Positions 1 through 8,574 of a stretch of 64,000 nt of DNA are shown piece after piece. Origin of the DNA: Oligoflexia bacterium (GTDB lineage Bacteria > Bdellovibrionota > Bdellovibrionia > Bdellovibrionales > Bdellovibrionaceae); assembly GCA_016861345.1 (NCBI GenBank), contig BOLD01000004.1, positions 1 to 64,000 of the forward strand. The letters run 5' to 3'. A model generated the notes under the pieces. The model was not told where the DNA came from and did no database searches. It worked only from the letters and a program-made list of their open reading frames with translations. Position 1 is the stretch's first letter. Every line of letters starts with the position of its first letter. Position numbers and translations under genes: made by a program.

Positions 1-155
1 AGCCCTTCCTCGAACCGCAATCGCGCCAGCTCTGCCATATCGAGGGTTTGCTTTTTCCAGGCGACCTCGTAAGTTCTTGAAACTACTAGCCCCACTGGTT
101 CGACCAGCTTGGCGCATCCTCTACCAATCCTCTCTAAAGGACTGACTCTCCTCAC
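1..155 (-). CDS. Partial gene, possible helix-turn-helix/recombinase-like protein (5' end only)
   Basis: A reading frame opens with GTG at 155, directly after an in-frame stop, and stays open for 51 codons to the window edge. The encoded start contains Gly-Arg-Gly-Cys-Ala-Lys-Leu and later MAELARLRFEEG, which resembles the opening helix of a helix-turn-helix domain of the kind found in resolvase-type recombinases and transposases. The resemblance is from memory and covers only a few residues. No strong ribosome binding site is visible before the GTG. Function is unknown and the product could be any DNA-binding protein. Confidence 0.35.
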   Translation of the reverse strand, partial: MRRVSPLERIGRGCAKLVEPVGLVVSRTYEVAWKKQTLDMAELARLRFEEG

Positions 156-297
156 TTAGGCTACGAATTAGGATGTTTTTCTTTCTGGCATCTCGCACTT
201 TTCTGCCTCTTTTGACGATGGCGCGCTCGAATCTGCTGATTTTGCAGAGACCACCTGATCATTCGAAAGGGACTCGATAGCAACCACCTTCTTCTTC

Positions 298-747
298 CTA
301 CGATTTTTTCGTAGCCCGCTTCTGAGACTTTACATACTTTTGAAGCTCGGCCGCCTTTGCATCATTCCAACCACTGACAGTCTCATTTAATCCAAGCTCA
401 ATTAGGCTGAAAATCTTGTCAGTCAGTACCTCTGAGTTTGCCTTATAATCATGCTCACCGCAAATGGATCGTCCTATATACTTAACGACGTCTACCGATA
501 ATATCGCTTTGGTTAATGATTCTGGAGAAAATGCAGTTGCCTCTTTCGCAAGATCTGACCAGCAACCTTGTGTGTAACTCTGCTCATGAAAATCAAACAT
601 GTCATAACAACGGTCCTCAACGGATCGTTTATCAAATGCGAAAGTATCTCCATCACAATGCATTAGATCAACGCAGGCCATTTCGATGCCACCATACTGC
701 TGGCTTGAGAAATCATAGAGCTTCCATTCGTAACCATTAGTCAGCAT
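298..747 (-). CDS. Hypothetical protein, possibly part of a frame-broken gene
   Basis: The frame encodes 149 residues and begins MLTNGYEWKLYDF. It is acidic in the middle, has five cysteines and ends in a basic tail (KSQKRATKKS). I recognise no family. There is no signal peptide, no membrane segment and only a weak ribosome binding site. Upstream on the same strand another frame (871 to 737) overlaps its start by 11 bases. Downstream a different frame continues from the A6 run near its stop to 168. Both continuations have protein-like composition, so this may be the middle of one longer gene broken by two frameshifts. Confidence 0.45.
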   Translation of the reverse strand: MLTNGYEWKLYDFSSQQYGGIEMACVDLMHCDGDTFAFDKRSVEDRCYDMFDFHEQSYTQGCWSDLAKEATAFSPESLTKAILSVDVVKYIGRSICGEHDYKANSEVLTDKIFSLIELGLNETVSGWNDAKAAELQKYVKSQKRATKKS

Positions 748-912
748 TCCGAGCTTTACTATCTACAAAGGTGTGGACCACGCCGAACTGGTAAGGCTTT
801 ATGAACTCTTCATACCAAGGTAGAGCTTCTAGAGAAGCCAGACCCACACCAGCCCCCCCGTTGAATAACAATTAATTTGCTTCAATAGATAAAGAAAACT
901 AAAATTTTCTAT

Positions 913-1371
913 ATGAAAAAATCACTCATCAAAAATAATTCAATTGTTAAAATTATTGTCGTTTCGCTTTGCCTGATCTCTTGTCAATCTAACCCATCGA
1001 AAGAAGTCGCTTCTGAAACCAACAATTATGTGCCAGAAAAAAATGACATGCTTCAGGCTGCGGATATTAGCGTTGGTCAGACCATCTCACTTAGATGTGG
1101 AGCTTGTCACAGTTTAAGCAAGGCCGATGAGCCCGGTAAGATTGGCCCAAATCTGTTTGGTATCGTTGGGGCAAAGCACGCTCGCCGAGCGGACTATGCT
1201 TATTCAGATGCTTTAAAGCAATTAAAGGATCGCACTTGGACCGTTGATAATCTTTATAAATGGCTCCGAGATCCAGAAGCCTATGCACCTGGAACGCTCA
1301 TGCCCTATGCTGGCTTAATGGATCCTCAAGATCGACTTGATCTCATCGCTTATCTCATGACTTTAAAGTAA
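913..1371 (+). CDS. Class I cytochrome c lipoprotein
   Basis: This 152-residue protein starts with a lipoprotein signal peptide whose lipobox is LISC with Cys24, so it is probably anchored in a membrane facing the periplasm. The haem attachment motif CGACH spans residues 62-66, and Met130 in GTLMPYAG is the likely distal haem ligand. The order haem motif, IGPNLFGIVG, then Met ligand matches mitochondrial-type/c2-like class I cytochromes c, which carry electrons to a terminal oxidase. The gene stands alone, reads towards the Hint-protein gene, and the two share a bidirectional terminator. The exact electron partner cannot be told. Confidence 0.88.
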   Translation: MKKSLIKNNSIVKIIVVSLCLISCQSNPSKEVASETNNYVPEKNDMLQAADISVGQTISLRCGACHSLSKADEPGKIGPNLFGIVGAKHARRADYAYSDALKQLKDRTWTVDNLYKWLRDPEAYAPGTLMPYAGLMDPQDRLDLIAYLMTLK

Positions 1372-1420
1372 AAAAACTTTCGCAGTTAACACAAATATTA
1401 CTTTGAATGTTGAAATAAAA

Positions 1421-1444
1421 AAACAGGGCTGAGAAGCCCTGTTT
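1421..1444. terminator. Bidirectional intrinsic terminator
   Basis: A perfect 10-base stem (AAACAGGGCT with AGCCCTGTTT) encloses a GAGA loop. It is preceded by an A-run and followed by a T-run, so it can stop transcripts from both convergent neighbours, the cytochrome gene and the Hint-protein gene. Confidence 0.85.
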
Positions 1445-1472
1445 TTTATTTATCCCTTTTGTTCGGTAGGAC

Positions 1473-4400
1473 CTATTGGTCCATTCCTTTTGGCATTGGG
1501 TATGATAAGACTCGTATGTCATTGGCAATATAACCATCTGCCTCGTCTTCAAGAATTAGATTGTAAACCGTGATTGGTTTCAGGTTGCTTTCAACCTTCT
1601 CCACCACTATTGGTTGACCATTCTCGAGCAGAATTTGGTCTCCAACTCTGATGTCCTGAGCCATCACTGCGCGGCCAGTAGATAAAAGAATCTTGTGTCT
1701 CGGAGTGATTTTCAGGTTATTAATTTTAATAATTTCCTGATTCTTCGTCACCGCAGTTGCCAACACTTTTGTTTTCTTCAAGTTATTACTAGCTGCATTT
1801 TTTGCATCAAAAGACAGCACGTACTCTCCAGCTTTAATTTTCTTAATAGCCTTCTTTTTTCCATCGGCCATTGTGATCTTCGTTTCTGGAGCTAAGCAGA
1901 ACACGTGTCCACCCAAACTGTTCGCGCCAGGGCATCCGCTAGCATCCTTATTAAAGCAGACTGCCGAGAAGTAACATCGATTCATCCCTTCATTTGGATT
2001 GTTAATAATCTCTCCAGCAACGCTTTCATCCGTAAACTTAACGTCTGCATCGGGATCATTAGCGCCCATACACAGTCTGCAGTCACCCAATGTTCCGTTC
2101 TCAAGTTTACAGTAGCGCTGGGCTGTGATCATCTTTGTCTGACCACATGCTGGTCGTACTTGAAGGTCATTACAGCTTAACGTTCCACTCCAAGTGTAAG
2201 TTCCATTCGGAAGTTTTAATGCAGGCGCACCTTCAGGTGGTATGCCTCCGGGGCCGTAAGTAATAAATTGACTCTTACAGGCTCTTGCCGTCACCCCAGC
2301 AACATTTCCAGACGCTGCCGCATCAAGGAATTTCTGGAACTCATTATAACTATTCGTTGGAATAAAAAGGTCTTTGCTCGCCGTGGGATAGGTGATAATC
2401 GTCGAACAAACAGGTGACACACCAGTAGTTGAGGCAATCGCATTATCCGGCTCGTTCAAACGAGAAATAACCGTAGTTCCTGGCTCAAGTTGAATTTTAG
2501 TTCCCTTTTTGGGATCTACCTTTCCACTCGAATCCACTCCAATGTAAGTACCAATCGACTGCTGTCCACTTGTATTAAAGACTGGGCCTGACAACATTCT
2601 GCCTTGAGCATCATATTTTACAGGGCCACTATAATCAGCCTTGTAAACCGCTGGGGCATTAACAATACCCTTCGATAAATCACTATATTTGGAGATCGGG
2701 TTCGTGATGTCCTTAAATGATACGAATCCTGTCTTAGAGCCATCTCCTCCGATATAAATATCTGTTCCAGAACCAGGAACTGGTTTCGTTGCATCCGCCA
2801 GACCATCTTTTCCGATGTTGTATGTTCTTAAAACTGTATATCCATAAGTTTGGGTTGGGCTGTCAGCATCTGACTCTGGCTTAAAGAGATCGACAAAGAA
2901 GTATTCTTTATCAACTTCTTGATATTGCATGTATTGAATACAAGGCATATCAGGAGCGGCGCCTTCTTTCACCTGGCCAGAAAATCTCTCCATTGGTATA
3001 CAGTAATCATCTGATCGCGTGATCATAATGACTGGGTTTTTATTGATCTCAATGGCGCTGGCGTAAAGTCTTTTTCCGCTAATCCCCTTTCGATCTTTCA
3101 CGTTTTCAAGATATTGTTCAGGCGTCAACACCGACCATTGCTTCACATATCCTGACCACAAAACAGGATATGGGCTGAAGCTAAATGTCTTTCCAGTAAT
3201 CTCGGTGAACGTTGTTTTAGGGCCCTCTCCGTAGATAGGTAGATTACATCCAGCTTTTCCTTGTGGGTCACAAATTCCACCGTAACCACCAGTTAATCCC
3301 ATAACTGGGCACGAGTCGTAGGTTTGAACAAGACCCTTGCTATCAAATCGGTTGTACCCTGAATCAAACTTACCGCCAGCAATATAATCTCTTAAATCAA
3401 AAAAGGATGCTGAATCGACAACAATAAAGCTGTTATAGGGAGAGTTTGCTGTCGAAGGATCCGAACTTTGAAATCGATATGACTTCAAGCGACCTAAGTA
3501 AGGATCATATGTGTTGTCAATCGTTGTAATATGGGAGCCAGGAACCATATCCAGGGGATTCGGCTGATTAGAAAGCGCCCGGCGTGAGTTCTTATATTTT
3601 GTATAGTTGTAAAGAGTCACTTCTTTTGTGACCCATTCCTTGATGCTGCACTCACAGAACGCTGGATTTGGAAGTACTGTCGTTGTGCATGTTCTCTGAA
3701 ATCCAGTGCTGTCTTTACACTTATCTTTTTCCATGTTTTTTAACTCGGGATCGCTCCACCCCGTCTCAGGAACCGTTGCCTGCCCATGCATAATGAACAT
3801 TCCAGAGGGCGGTGTCTTTGAGTTCTCAACTGTTGGCTCAGGATCAGTCATTTTTTGATAGCTGTAATAAACTGAGGGCAGTGGAGCACCAACTCCACCC
3901 AAGTCAGCCACTTCTTGTGCAGTAAAAATATGAGTCACAGGATGTTTGTATCCAGGACCATCGGAAACATTGCCCCAAATATGATTCATATCCTGACACT
4001 CATGCATATCCTGCACACAAGTGTTTGTGATTTGCTGAAGGCAGCCGGGCTTCTTACCTAAATCCGAGCTTGAAAGATCGTTCGCTCGACGATCATAGAG
4101 CGGCATATAAAGCAATTTTTTTGGCTGAGCCACGTCTGTACCATATCCAGGCGTAACCCCTAAGTAGCTACACACTGGTCTTGAATAGGATATCGCAGAC
4201 TCGGGCTCTCCGTGTTGAGTTGCCCAGTTTGGCATTGGCTTTGACATACAATTCAAGAGAGAATTTTTGATATCGAATTTAATCGCGTTATCAAGAACCT
4301 TACTTCGATTGGCGTCTGGGTTTTGAAAGAGCTTACAAATAGCTCCCTGATTACAAGAAACTTTTCCATCTCGGCTTGCTGGAGTGCCTGGGTCCATTAA

Positions 4401-4571
4401 CCCATCCGCTGCTGTATTCGCGTGGATTGATCCCCACTCGTGCTGCCAATTAAATTCCGTAGATCCACCCGCATTTTTTGGATAATGCTTCGGAAGTGTT
4501 TGAGCACTCGTATTTATTGATAGCAAAAATGCGAGGCCGAACCCCAAAAAGATTAAATATGATTTAATCAT
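1473..4571 (-). CDS. Large secreted protein with C-terminal Hint (hedgehog/intein) domain
   Basis: The 1032-residue product begins with a Sec signal peptide (cleavage probably near INTSAQ, about residue 24). A long cysteine-containing, Gly/Ser/Asn/Pro-rich region of about 865 residues without a recognisable family follows. Residues 892-1024 form a Hint fold: the nucleophile Cys892 opens it (CLAPETKITMADG) and the block B motif TPRH gives T956 and H959. The usual C-terminal His-Asn of inteins is absent, because the end reads IANDIRVLSYP. By family knowledge such domains can perform the N-S acyl shift and self-cleave, as in hedgehog, without splicing. A G-rich SD sits about 10 bases before the ATG. 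The role of the ectodomain is unknown; surface exposure is likely. Confidence 0.8.
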   Translation of the reverse strand: MIKSYLIFLGFGLAFLLSINTSAQTLPKHYPKNAGGSTEFNWQHEWGSIHANTAADGLMDPGTPASRDGKVSCNQGAICKLFQNPDANRSKVLDNAIKFDIKNSLLNCMSKPMPNWATQHGEPESAISYSRPVCSYLGVTPGYGTDVAQPKKLLYMPLYDRRANDLSSSDLGKKPGCLQQITNTCVQDMHECQDMNHIWGNVSDGPGYKHPVTHIFTAQEVADLGGVGAPLPSVYYSYQKMTDPEPTVENSKTPPSGMFIMHGQATVPETGWSDPELKNMEKDKCKDSTGFQRTCTTTVLPNPAFCECSIKEWVTKEVTLYNYTKYKNSRRALSNQPNPLDMVPGSHITTIDNTYDPYLGRLKSYRFQSSDPSTANSPYNSFIVVDSASFFDLRDYIAGGKFDSGYNRFDSKGLVQTYDSCPVMGLTGGYGGICDPQGKAGCNLPIYGEGPKTTFTEITGKTFSFSPYPVLWSGYVKQWSVLTPEQYLENVKDRKGISGKRLYASAIEINKNPVIMITRSDDYCIPMERFSGQVKEGAAPDMPCIQYMQYQEVDKEYFFVDLFKPESDADSPTQTYGYTVLRTYNIGKDGLADATKPVPGSGTDIYIGGDGSKTGFVSFKDITNPISKYSDLSKGIVNAPAVYKADYSGPVKYDAQGRMLSGPVFNTSGQQSIGTYIGVDSSGKVDPKKGTKIQLEPGTTVISRLNEPDNAIASTTGVSPVCSTIITYPTASKDLFIPTNSYNEFQKFLDAAASGNVAGVTARACKSQFITYGPGGIPPEGAPALKLPNGTYTWSGTLSCNDLQVRPACGQTKMITAQRYCKLENGTLGDCRLCMGANDPDADVKFTDESVAGEIINNPNEGMNRCYFSAVCFNKDASGCPGANSLGGHVFCLAPETKITMADGKKKAIKKIKAGEYVLSFDAKNAASNNLKKTKVLATAVTKNQEIIKINNLKITPRHKILLSTGRAVMAQDIRVGDQILLENGQPIVVEKVESNLKPITVYNLILEDEADGYIANDIRVLSYPMPKGMDQ

Positions 4572-4754
4572 AAAAATATTCCCCCAAAACTGTTAAAGCT
4601 TCACACTGTAATTGAAACACACTAACTTTCCATTGAGAAGTGCATAAACACTTTCACAGGTTTTCCTATTTTAAGACGCGCTCAGCTGCACCTAATCCTC
4701 CGGGAGGACAAGTCTCAACTTGTCACGTCTCAAGTTGAAACCTCGACATAGGTC

Positions 4755-5102
4755 TTACTGTAATTTGGCAGCCTCTGCAGCCGCCGCGGCTTTCGCCGCA
4801 GCTTGCGCGGTTGCGCGAGCAACCCTTGCAGCCTCTGCAGCTTTATTGGCCTCTGCAGTTTTCAGTGCAACCTCTGATGGCTTCGCTTTTTTCACAGCTT
4901 CTGCCGCTTCCGCAGCCTTGGCCTCTGCTTTCGCAGCCGCATCAGCTGCGGCTTTGGCAGCAGCCTTGGCTTTTTGAGCCTTGCGGGCCTTCTGAAAAAT
5001 TGTCGCAGGCTTTGATGTGGTATTTGCCTTCTGCGCTGGCGCCTGTGCAAAAAGTGAATTTGAAAATAAAAATGCTGATATCAAAATCAAAAACGATTTC
5101 AT
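4755..5102 (-). CDS. Secreted Ala/Lys-rich helical protein
   Basis: The 115-residue product has a clear signal peptide (MKSFLILISAFLFSNSLFAQ, cleavage after FAQ) followed by about 95 residues made almost entirely of Ala, Lys and Glu (KAAAKAAADAAAKAEAKAAE). This composition predicts a single long surface-charged alpha-helix or coiled coil, and it resembles histone H1-like tails. It lies 183 bases upstream of the Hint-protein gene on the same strand. The high-GC alanine codons also create a long antisense frame, which is not a gene. The function is unknown; a periplasmic structural or polyanion-binding role is a guess. Confidence 0.65.
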   Translation of the reverse strand: MKSFLILISAFLFSNSLFAQAPAQKANTTSKPATIFQKARKAQKAKAAAKAAADAAAKAEAKAAEAAEAVKKAKPSEVALKTAEANKAAEAARVARATAQAAAKAAAAAEAAKLQ

Positions 5103-5283
5103 CTAAGTTGTCCCTTCTTTTCGATATGTTTTTTCATCTCAGAACCGCGTAGAGAAGTAAAGCACTAGATTTTATTAGACCCTCCGTACATGACGTTGGT
5201 ATTGAAAGCTCCGCTCACGACTATGGTTCTTTGACTCTCAGAAAGAGAACTTTATATTTCTATATATTATAGAGGTATATCGC

Positions 5284-6291
5284 ATGCTATCGTCTTATGA
5301 AAATCTTAACGTAAACAAGTCGCCGCGAAATTTTGGTCAGTCCGGATTTAGTTTAATTGAAGTCATGATCGTCATCGGAATTGTCGCAATTATCGGCGCC
5401 GGATTAACCACGATGCTTGTCAATGCGAACAAATCCGCAATGAGAACAGAAAGAACTGGAGATTTCAATTCAATGGTCAATACGCTTCAGGGCGTTTTCA
5501 ATAACACCTCGAGCTGTATTACTTCTTTCGGTGGCAGCGGCGCCGCCACACTGAGCCCCTCGGTCAGCGAAAGCAGCCCACAGCCAGTAACGCTCAACAT
5601 CGGTGGAACAACAATTCAAGCTGGAGCTAAATACGGCAACGCGCTGAATATCACTAAGTTTGAATTCACCGGAAAAACTCCAGCAGGAGGGACAGACCAG
5701 TGGGTTGTTCCATTGAAACTTTCTGTAGACCGCATCATTGGAAACGAGGCCGCGCCGATTGGGCACACGTTTAACCTGATTCTCACTGTGGACTCGTCCA
5801 ATAAAATCGTTGGCTGCTCTGGACAGTACAACGATTTTTGGGTGGCAACATCAATTCCGACTGACATTACTTACATGGGAGGAAAAGTCGGAGTTGGCAC
5901 AGAAACGCCCGCATACGAACTTGATGTGAATGGGTCTGTACAAGGGAAAATGTTTCTCTATAACTCTGATATCCGGCTAAAAGAAAATATTCGTGAAATT
6001 CCAAACGTTCTTGACCGCGCACTGAAGCTCCATGGCGTTCTCTATGATTGGAAAAATAAGAGCCCAAGCTCAAAGGGCACTGACCAACTTGGATTGATTG
6101 CTCAAGAGGTTGAAAAAGTTTTTCCGGAAGCTGTTGTAACAAACCCCACAACCGGCTTGAAAACGGTTCAATACGGAAACTTAGTTGCTCCTCTTATCGA
6201 AGCGATAAAGGAGCAGCAGATTGTCATTGAAAAACAAAGTCAGGAAATCCGAGAAATCCAAAAGCTCTTATTAAAAAATCAGATTCATTAG
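5284..6291 (+). CDS. Type IV pilin-like protein fused to S74 intramolecular chaperone domain
   Basis: The 335-residue product has a prepilin leader ending in Gly21, with Phe22 as the new N-terminus, Glu26 at +5 (GFSLIEVMIVIG) and a hydrophobic helix, so it should be processed by prepilin peptidase. After a beta-rich middle comes VGVGTETPAYELDVNG and then the S74 auto-processing domain, with SDIRLKENI (Ser228 and Lys233 as the expected catalytic dyad) and LGLIAQEVEKVFPEAV. The C-terminus is a coiled coil. S74 domains normally trimerise phage tail spikes and large adhesins and then cleave themselves off. An SD (AGAGGT) lies 8 bases before ATG. The stop overlaps that of the convergent helicase gene. 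Confidence 0.85.
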   Translation: MLSSYENLNVNKSPRNFGQSGFSLIEVMIVIGIVAIIGAGLTTMLVNANKSAMRTERTGDFNSMVNTLQGVFNNTSSCITSFGGSGAATLSPSVSESSPQPVTLNIGGTTIQAGAKYGNALNITKFEFTGKTPAGGTDQWVVPLKLSVDRIIGNEAAPIGHTFNLILTVDSSNKIVGCSGQYNDFWVATSIPTDITYMGGKVGVGTETPAYELDVNGSVQGKMFLYNSDIRLKENIREIPNVLDRALKLHGVLYDWKNKSPSSKGTDQLGLIAQEVEKVFPEAVVTNPTTGLKTVQYGNLVAPLIEAIKEQQIVIEKQSQEIREIQKLLLKNQIH

Positions 6292-7550
6292 TGCCGAGGC
6301 CGTCTAGGCCCGCCCTTTCGGCCGCCCGGACGACGCCCGCGGGATTGTCGCTTGAAATCAGCTCGGGCTTTCTCTTTTGCCTTGTGAGGGCTAAATACTG
6401 CCGCCTTCACCACATCCTCAGAGTGATAGGGGTGATCTCTGTTGACTGGAACTTTCTGGCGAGTTTCTTTTTCAATCGCCATCAAATAGAATTTTTCCTC
6501 GGCACAGCAAAATGAAATCGCCTCACCTTCTGTCCCTGCCCGTGCCGTTCGTCCAATTCGATGAACATAGGTTTCAGGAACATTTGGAAGCTCAAAGTTA
6601 ATCACATGCGTAATTCCATCAATGTCGATTCCCCGAGAAGCAATATCAGTTGCCACTAAAACTCGGACTTTATCTTTTGAAAAATCCTCGATCGCCTTTT
6701 GACGGGCTCCCTGTGATTTATTTCCGTGAATGGCTGCCGCTGAAATTTTATTTTTCTCAAGCTTTTCGGCCACCTTGTTAGCAACGTGCTTCATCTCGAC
6801 AAAAATAAGAACTTTATACAACAAATTGTTCTGCAGCAGATGTGTGAGCAAGTCGAGTTTATCTTTCTTCTCAACAAACATCAGTGATTGCTTGATTCGC
6901 TCGACAGTCGTCGATGGGGGCGTGACCTCAACCTTCTTGGGATTAACGAGAATTGAGTGTGCTAATTTTTGAATTTCATGCGGCATCGTCGCAGAGAAAA
7001 AAAGGTTATGTCTTTTCTGTGGCAGAAGGGGCAAAATCTTTCGAATGTCGCGCATAAAACCCATATCCAACATGCGATCGGCTTCGTCCAAAACAAAAAT
7101 CTCGACTTTATCGAGCCGAAGATGTCTTTGCTCAATCAGATCGAGAAGTCGTCCAGGCGTTGCAACAAGGACATCGACCCCTTGGGATAGATCGCGAACC
7201 TGATTTCCTTGGCCAACTCCGCCAAATATAACTGCGTACTTTTGTTTAAGATGTTTCCCATATTCGAGCAAGCTTTTGTGAATTTGAATGGCGAGCTCAC
7301 GGGTTGGCGTCAAAATCAAAGCTCGGGGAGCCTTTGGCGTTCTCTGTGTTCGCTTTTGATCCAAATATTGAAGCATCGGCAAACTGAATGCCGCTGTTTT
7401 GCCCGTTCCTGTTTGGGCAATTCCAAGAAGATCATGCCCCTCAAGCAGGATCGGAATCGCCTGCCGCTGAATGGGGGTGGGTTGGATGTATCCAGTTTCC
7501 TGCAGGGCTTGCTGCAGCGGAGCAATAAGTTTTAAATCTGAAAAATGCAT
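6288..7550 (-). CDS. rhlE: DEAD-box ATP-dependent RNA helicase, RhlE-like
   Basis: This 420-residue protein carries the complete DEAD-box set: Q motif (GYIQPTPIQ, residues 20-28), Walker A AQTGTGKT (45-52), DEAD in VLDEADRMLDMGF (about 152), SAT (about 186) and HRIGRTAR (about 335). It ends in a basic Arg/Gly-rich tail typical of RhlE-type helicases, which helps RNA binding. It unwinds RNA in ribosome assembly or mRNA decay. The assignment to RhlE rather than another DEAD-box subgroup rests on the TGY-type Q motif and the tail. Its stop overlaps the stop of the convergent pilin-like gene by 4 bases, leaving no room for a separate terminator. Confidence 0.9.
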   Translation of the reverse strand: MHFSDLKLIAPLQQALQETGYIQPTPIQRQAIPILLEGHDLLGIAQTGTGKTAAFSLPMLQYLDQKRTQRTPKAPRALILTPTRELAIQIHKSLLEYGKHLKQKYAVIFGGVGQGNQVRDLSQGVDVLVATPGRLLDLIEQRHLRLDKVEIFVLDEADRMLDMGFMRDIRKILPLLPQKRHNLFFSATMPHEIQKLAHSILVNPKKVEVTPPSTTVERIKQSLMFVEKKDKLDLLTHLLQNNLLYKVLIFVEMKHVANKVAEKLEKNKISAAAIHGNKSQGARQKAIEDFSKDKVRVLVATDIASRGIDIDGITHVINFELPNVPETYVHRIGRTARAGTEGEAISFCCAEEKFYLMAIEKETRQKVPVNRDHPYHSEDVVKAAVFSPHKAKEKARADFKRQSRGRRPGGRKGGPRRPRH

Positions 7551-7692
7551 TTATTTACCAATCTGAAGAGGGCTTGTGGTCATTTAAGATGAGCCTTATT
7601 TATCACAATACCCACTTTTTCCATATGAAATAATGAAAAAAGTTGTCTTCTCTTTAGGACTTTGCCTAAGCTTATCCCACATGGAGGGGTTT

Positions 7693-8571
7693 ATGCGTAA
7701 CTTGTTTCAAATATTGGGAATTTTGCTGTCAACTGTCTTTTTTATCTCTGGTCAGGCCGAGGCACGACGAGGCATTCTTCTCATGCCACATTTAATTACT
7801 CCGCAGATCGGCGTCCGCGACAACACAGCAACGAAACTTCTTTATTATGGTGGCCCCATTATTTCTCAGGTGAAAGTTGTCTCTGTAAACTGGAATTCAA
7901 ATGTTCATCCGACGATACAGGCTGAGATGCCCCAGTTCTATACGGATTATGTTAACAGCAATCAAATGGAGTGGATCAACGAATACAAAACCGATATTAA
8001 AGCTATCAACGGTCGAGAAGGAACTAACCAACGTTTTTCAAAAGGCTCATTAATCGGGGTTGTGACCCTGAATCCAAAAAACAAATCGCTGAAATTAACA
8101 GATGAGGACGTCGCCGCCGAACTCAAGCACCAAGTTGATCAAAGCGCTCTTCCGCGTCCAGACAACGATACCCTGTATATGATTCACTTTCCAAAGGACA
8201 TTAAGATTACCATCGAAGGCATGGGCTCATGCACAAGTTTTGGTGGATACCATTATGCCAAAACGGATCAACAGTATGGAAACTTTTTCTATTCAGTTCT
8301 GCCTGACTGTTCGTACTCATCCTCGAGCGAAGATCGCTTAAGCACGATGACCGAGGTTGCCTCGCATGAGTTGATGGAAGCAATCACGGATCCATTCCCA
8401 ACTCCTGGAAGCAATCCAGCCTATCCTCAAGCTTGGAATACAAAAGATGGCTCAGAAATTTCTGATCTCTGTGCGTGGAATGGCTTTTCTTTCCAGGGGT
8501 CTAAGCGCAGCTACCATGTGACTCGCAATTGGAGCAATGCCAAGAACAGCTGCATCACAGGGCTGGAATAA
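7693..8571 (+). CDS. Secreted metalloprotease-like protein (HELMEAITDP motif)
   Basis: I place the start at ATG 7693 because GGAGGGG lies just upstream and a good signal peptide follows (MRNLFQILGILLSTVFFISG, cleavage near QAEA). An in-frame ATG at 7633 lacks an SD and would add 20 residues. The mature part contains ASHELMEAITDPF, with H225 and E226. This motif is found in putative zinc peptidases and plant phosphate-induced (EXORDIUM-like) secreted proteins. Several cysteines in the second half suggest disulfides. The third zinc ligand is not obvious, so peptidase activity is inferred. The next gene follows after 3 bases. Confidence 0.6.
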   Translation: MRNLFQILGILLSTVFFISGQAEARRGILLMPHLITPQIGVRDNTATKLLYYGGPIISQVKVVSVNWNSNVHPTIQAEMPQFYTDYVNSNQMEWINEYKTDIKAINGREGTNQRFSKGSLIGVVTLNPKNKSLKLTDEDVAAELKHQVDQSALPRPDNDTLYMIHFPKDIKITIEGMGSCTSFGGYHYAKTDQQYGNFFYSVLPDCSYSSSSEDRLSTMTEVASHELMEAITDPFPTPGSNPAYPQAWNTKDGSEISDLCAWNGFSFQGSKRSYHVTRNWSNAKNSCITGLE

Positions 8572-8574
8572 TTC

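Noticed and set aside
4720..4977. Forward frame of 85 residues rich in Ala and Ser
   Set aside because: It is antisense to the Ala/Lys-rich exported peptide; its composition follows from the alanine codons and it has no SD.
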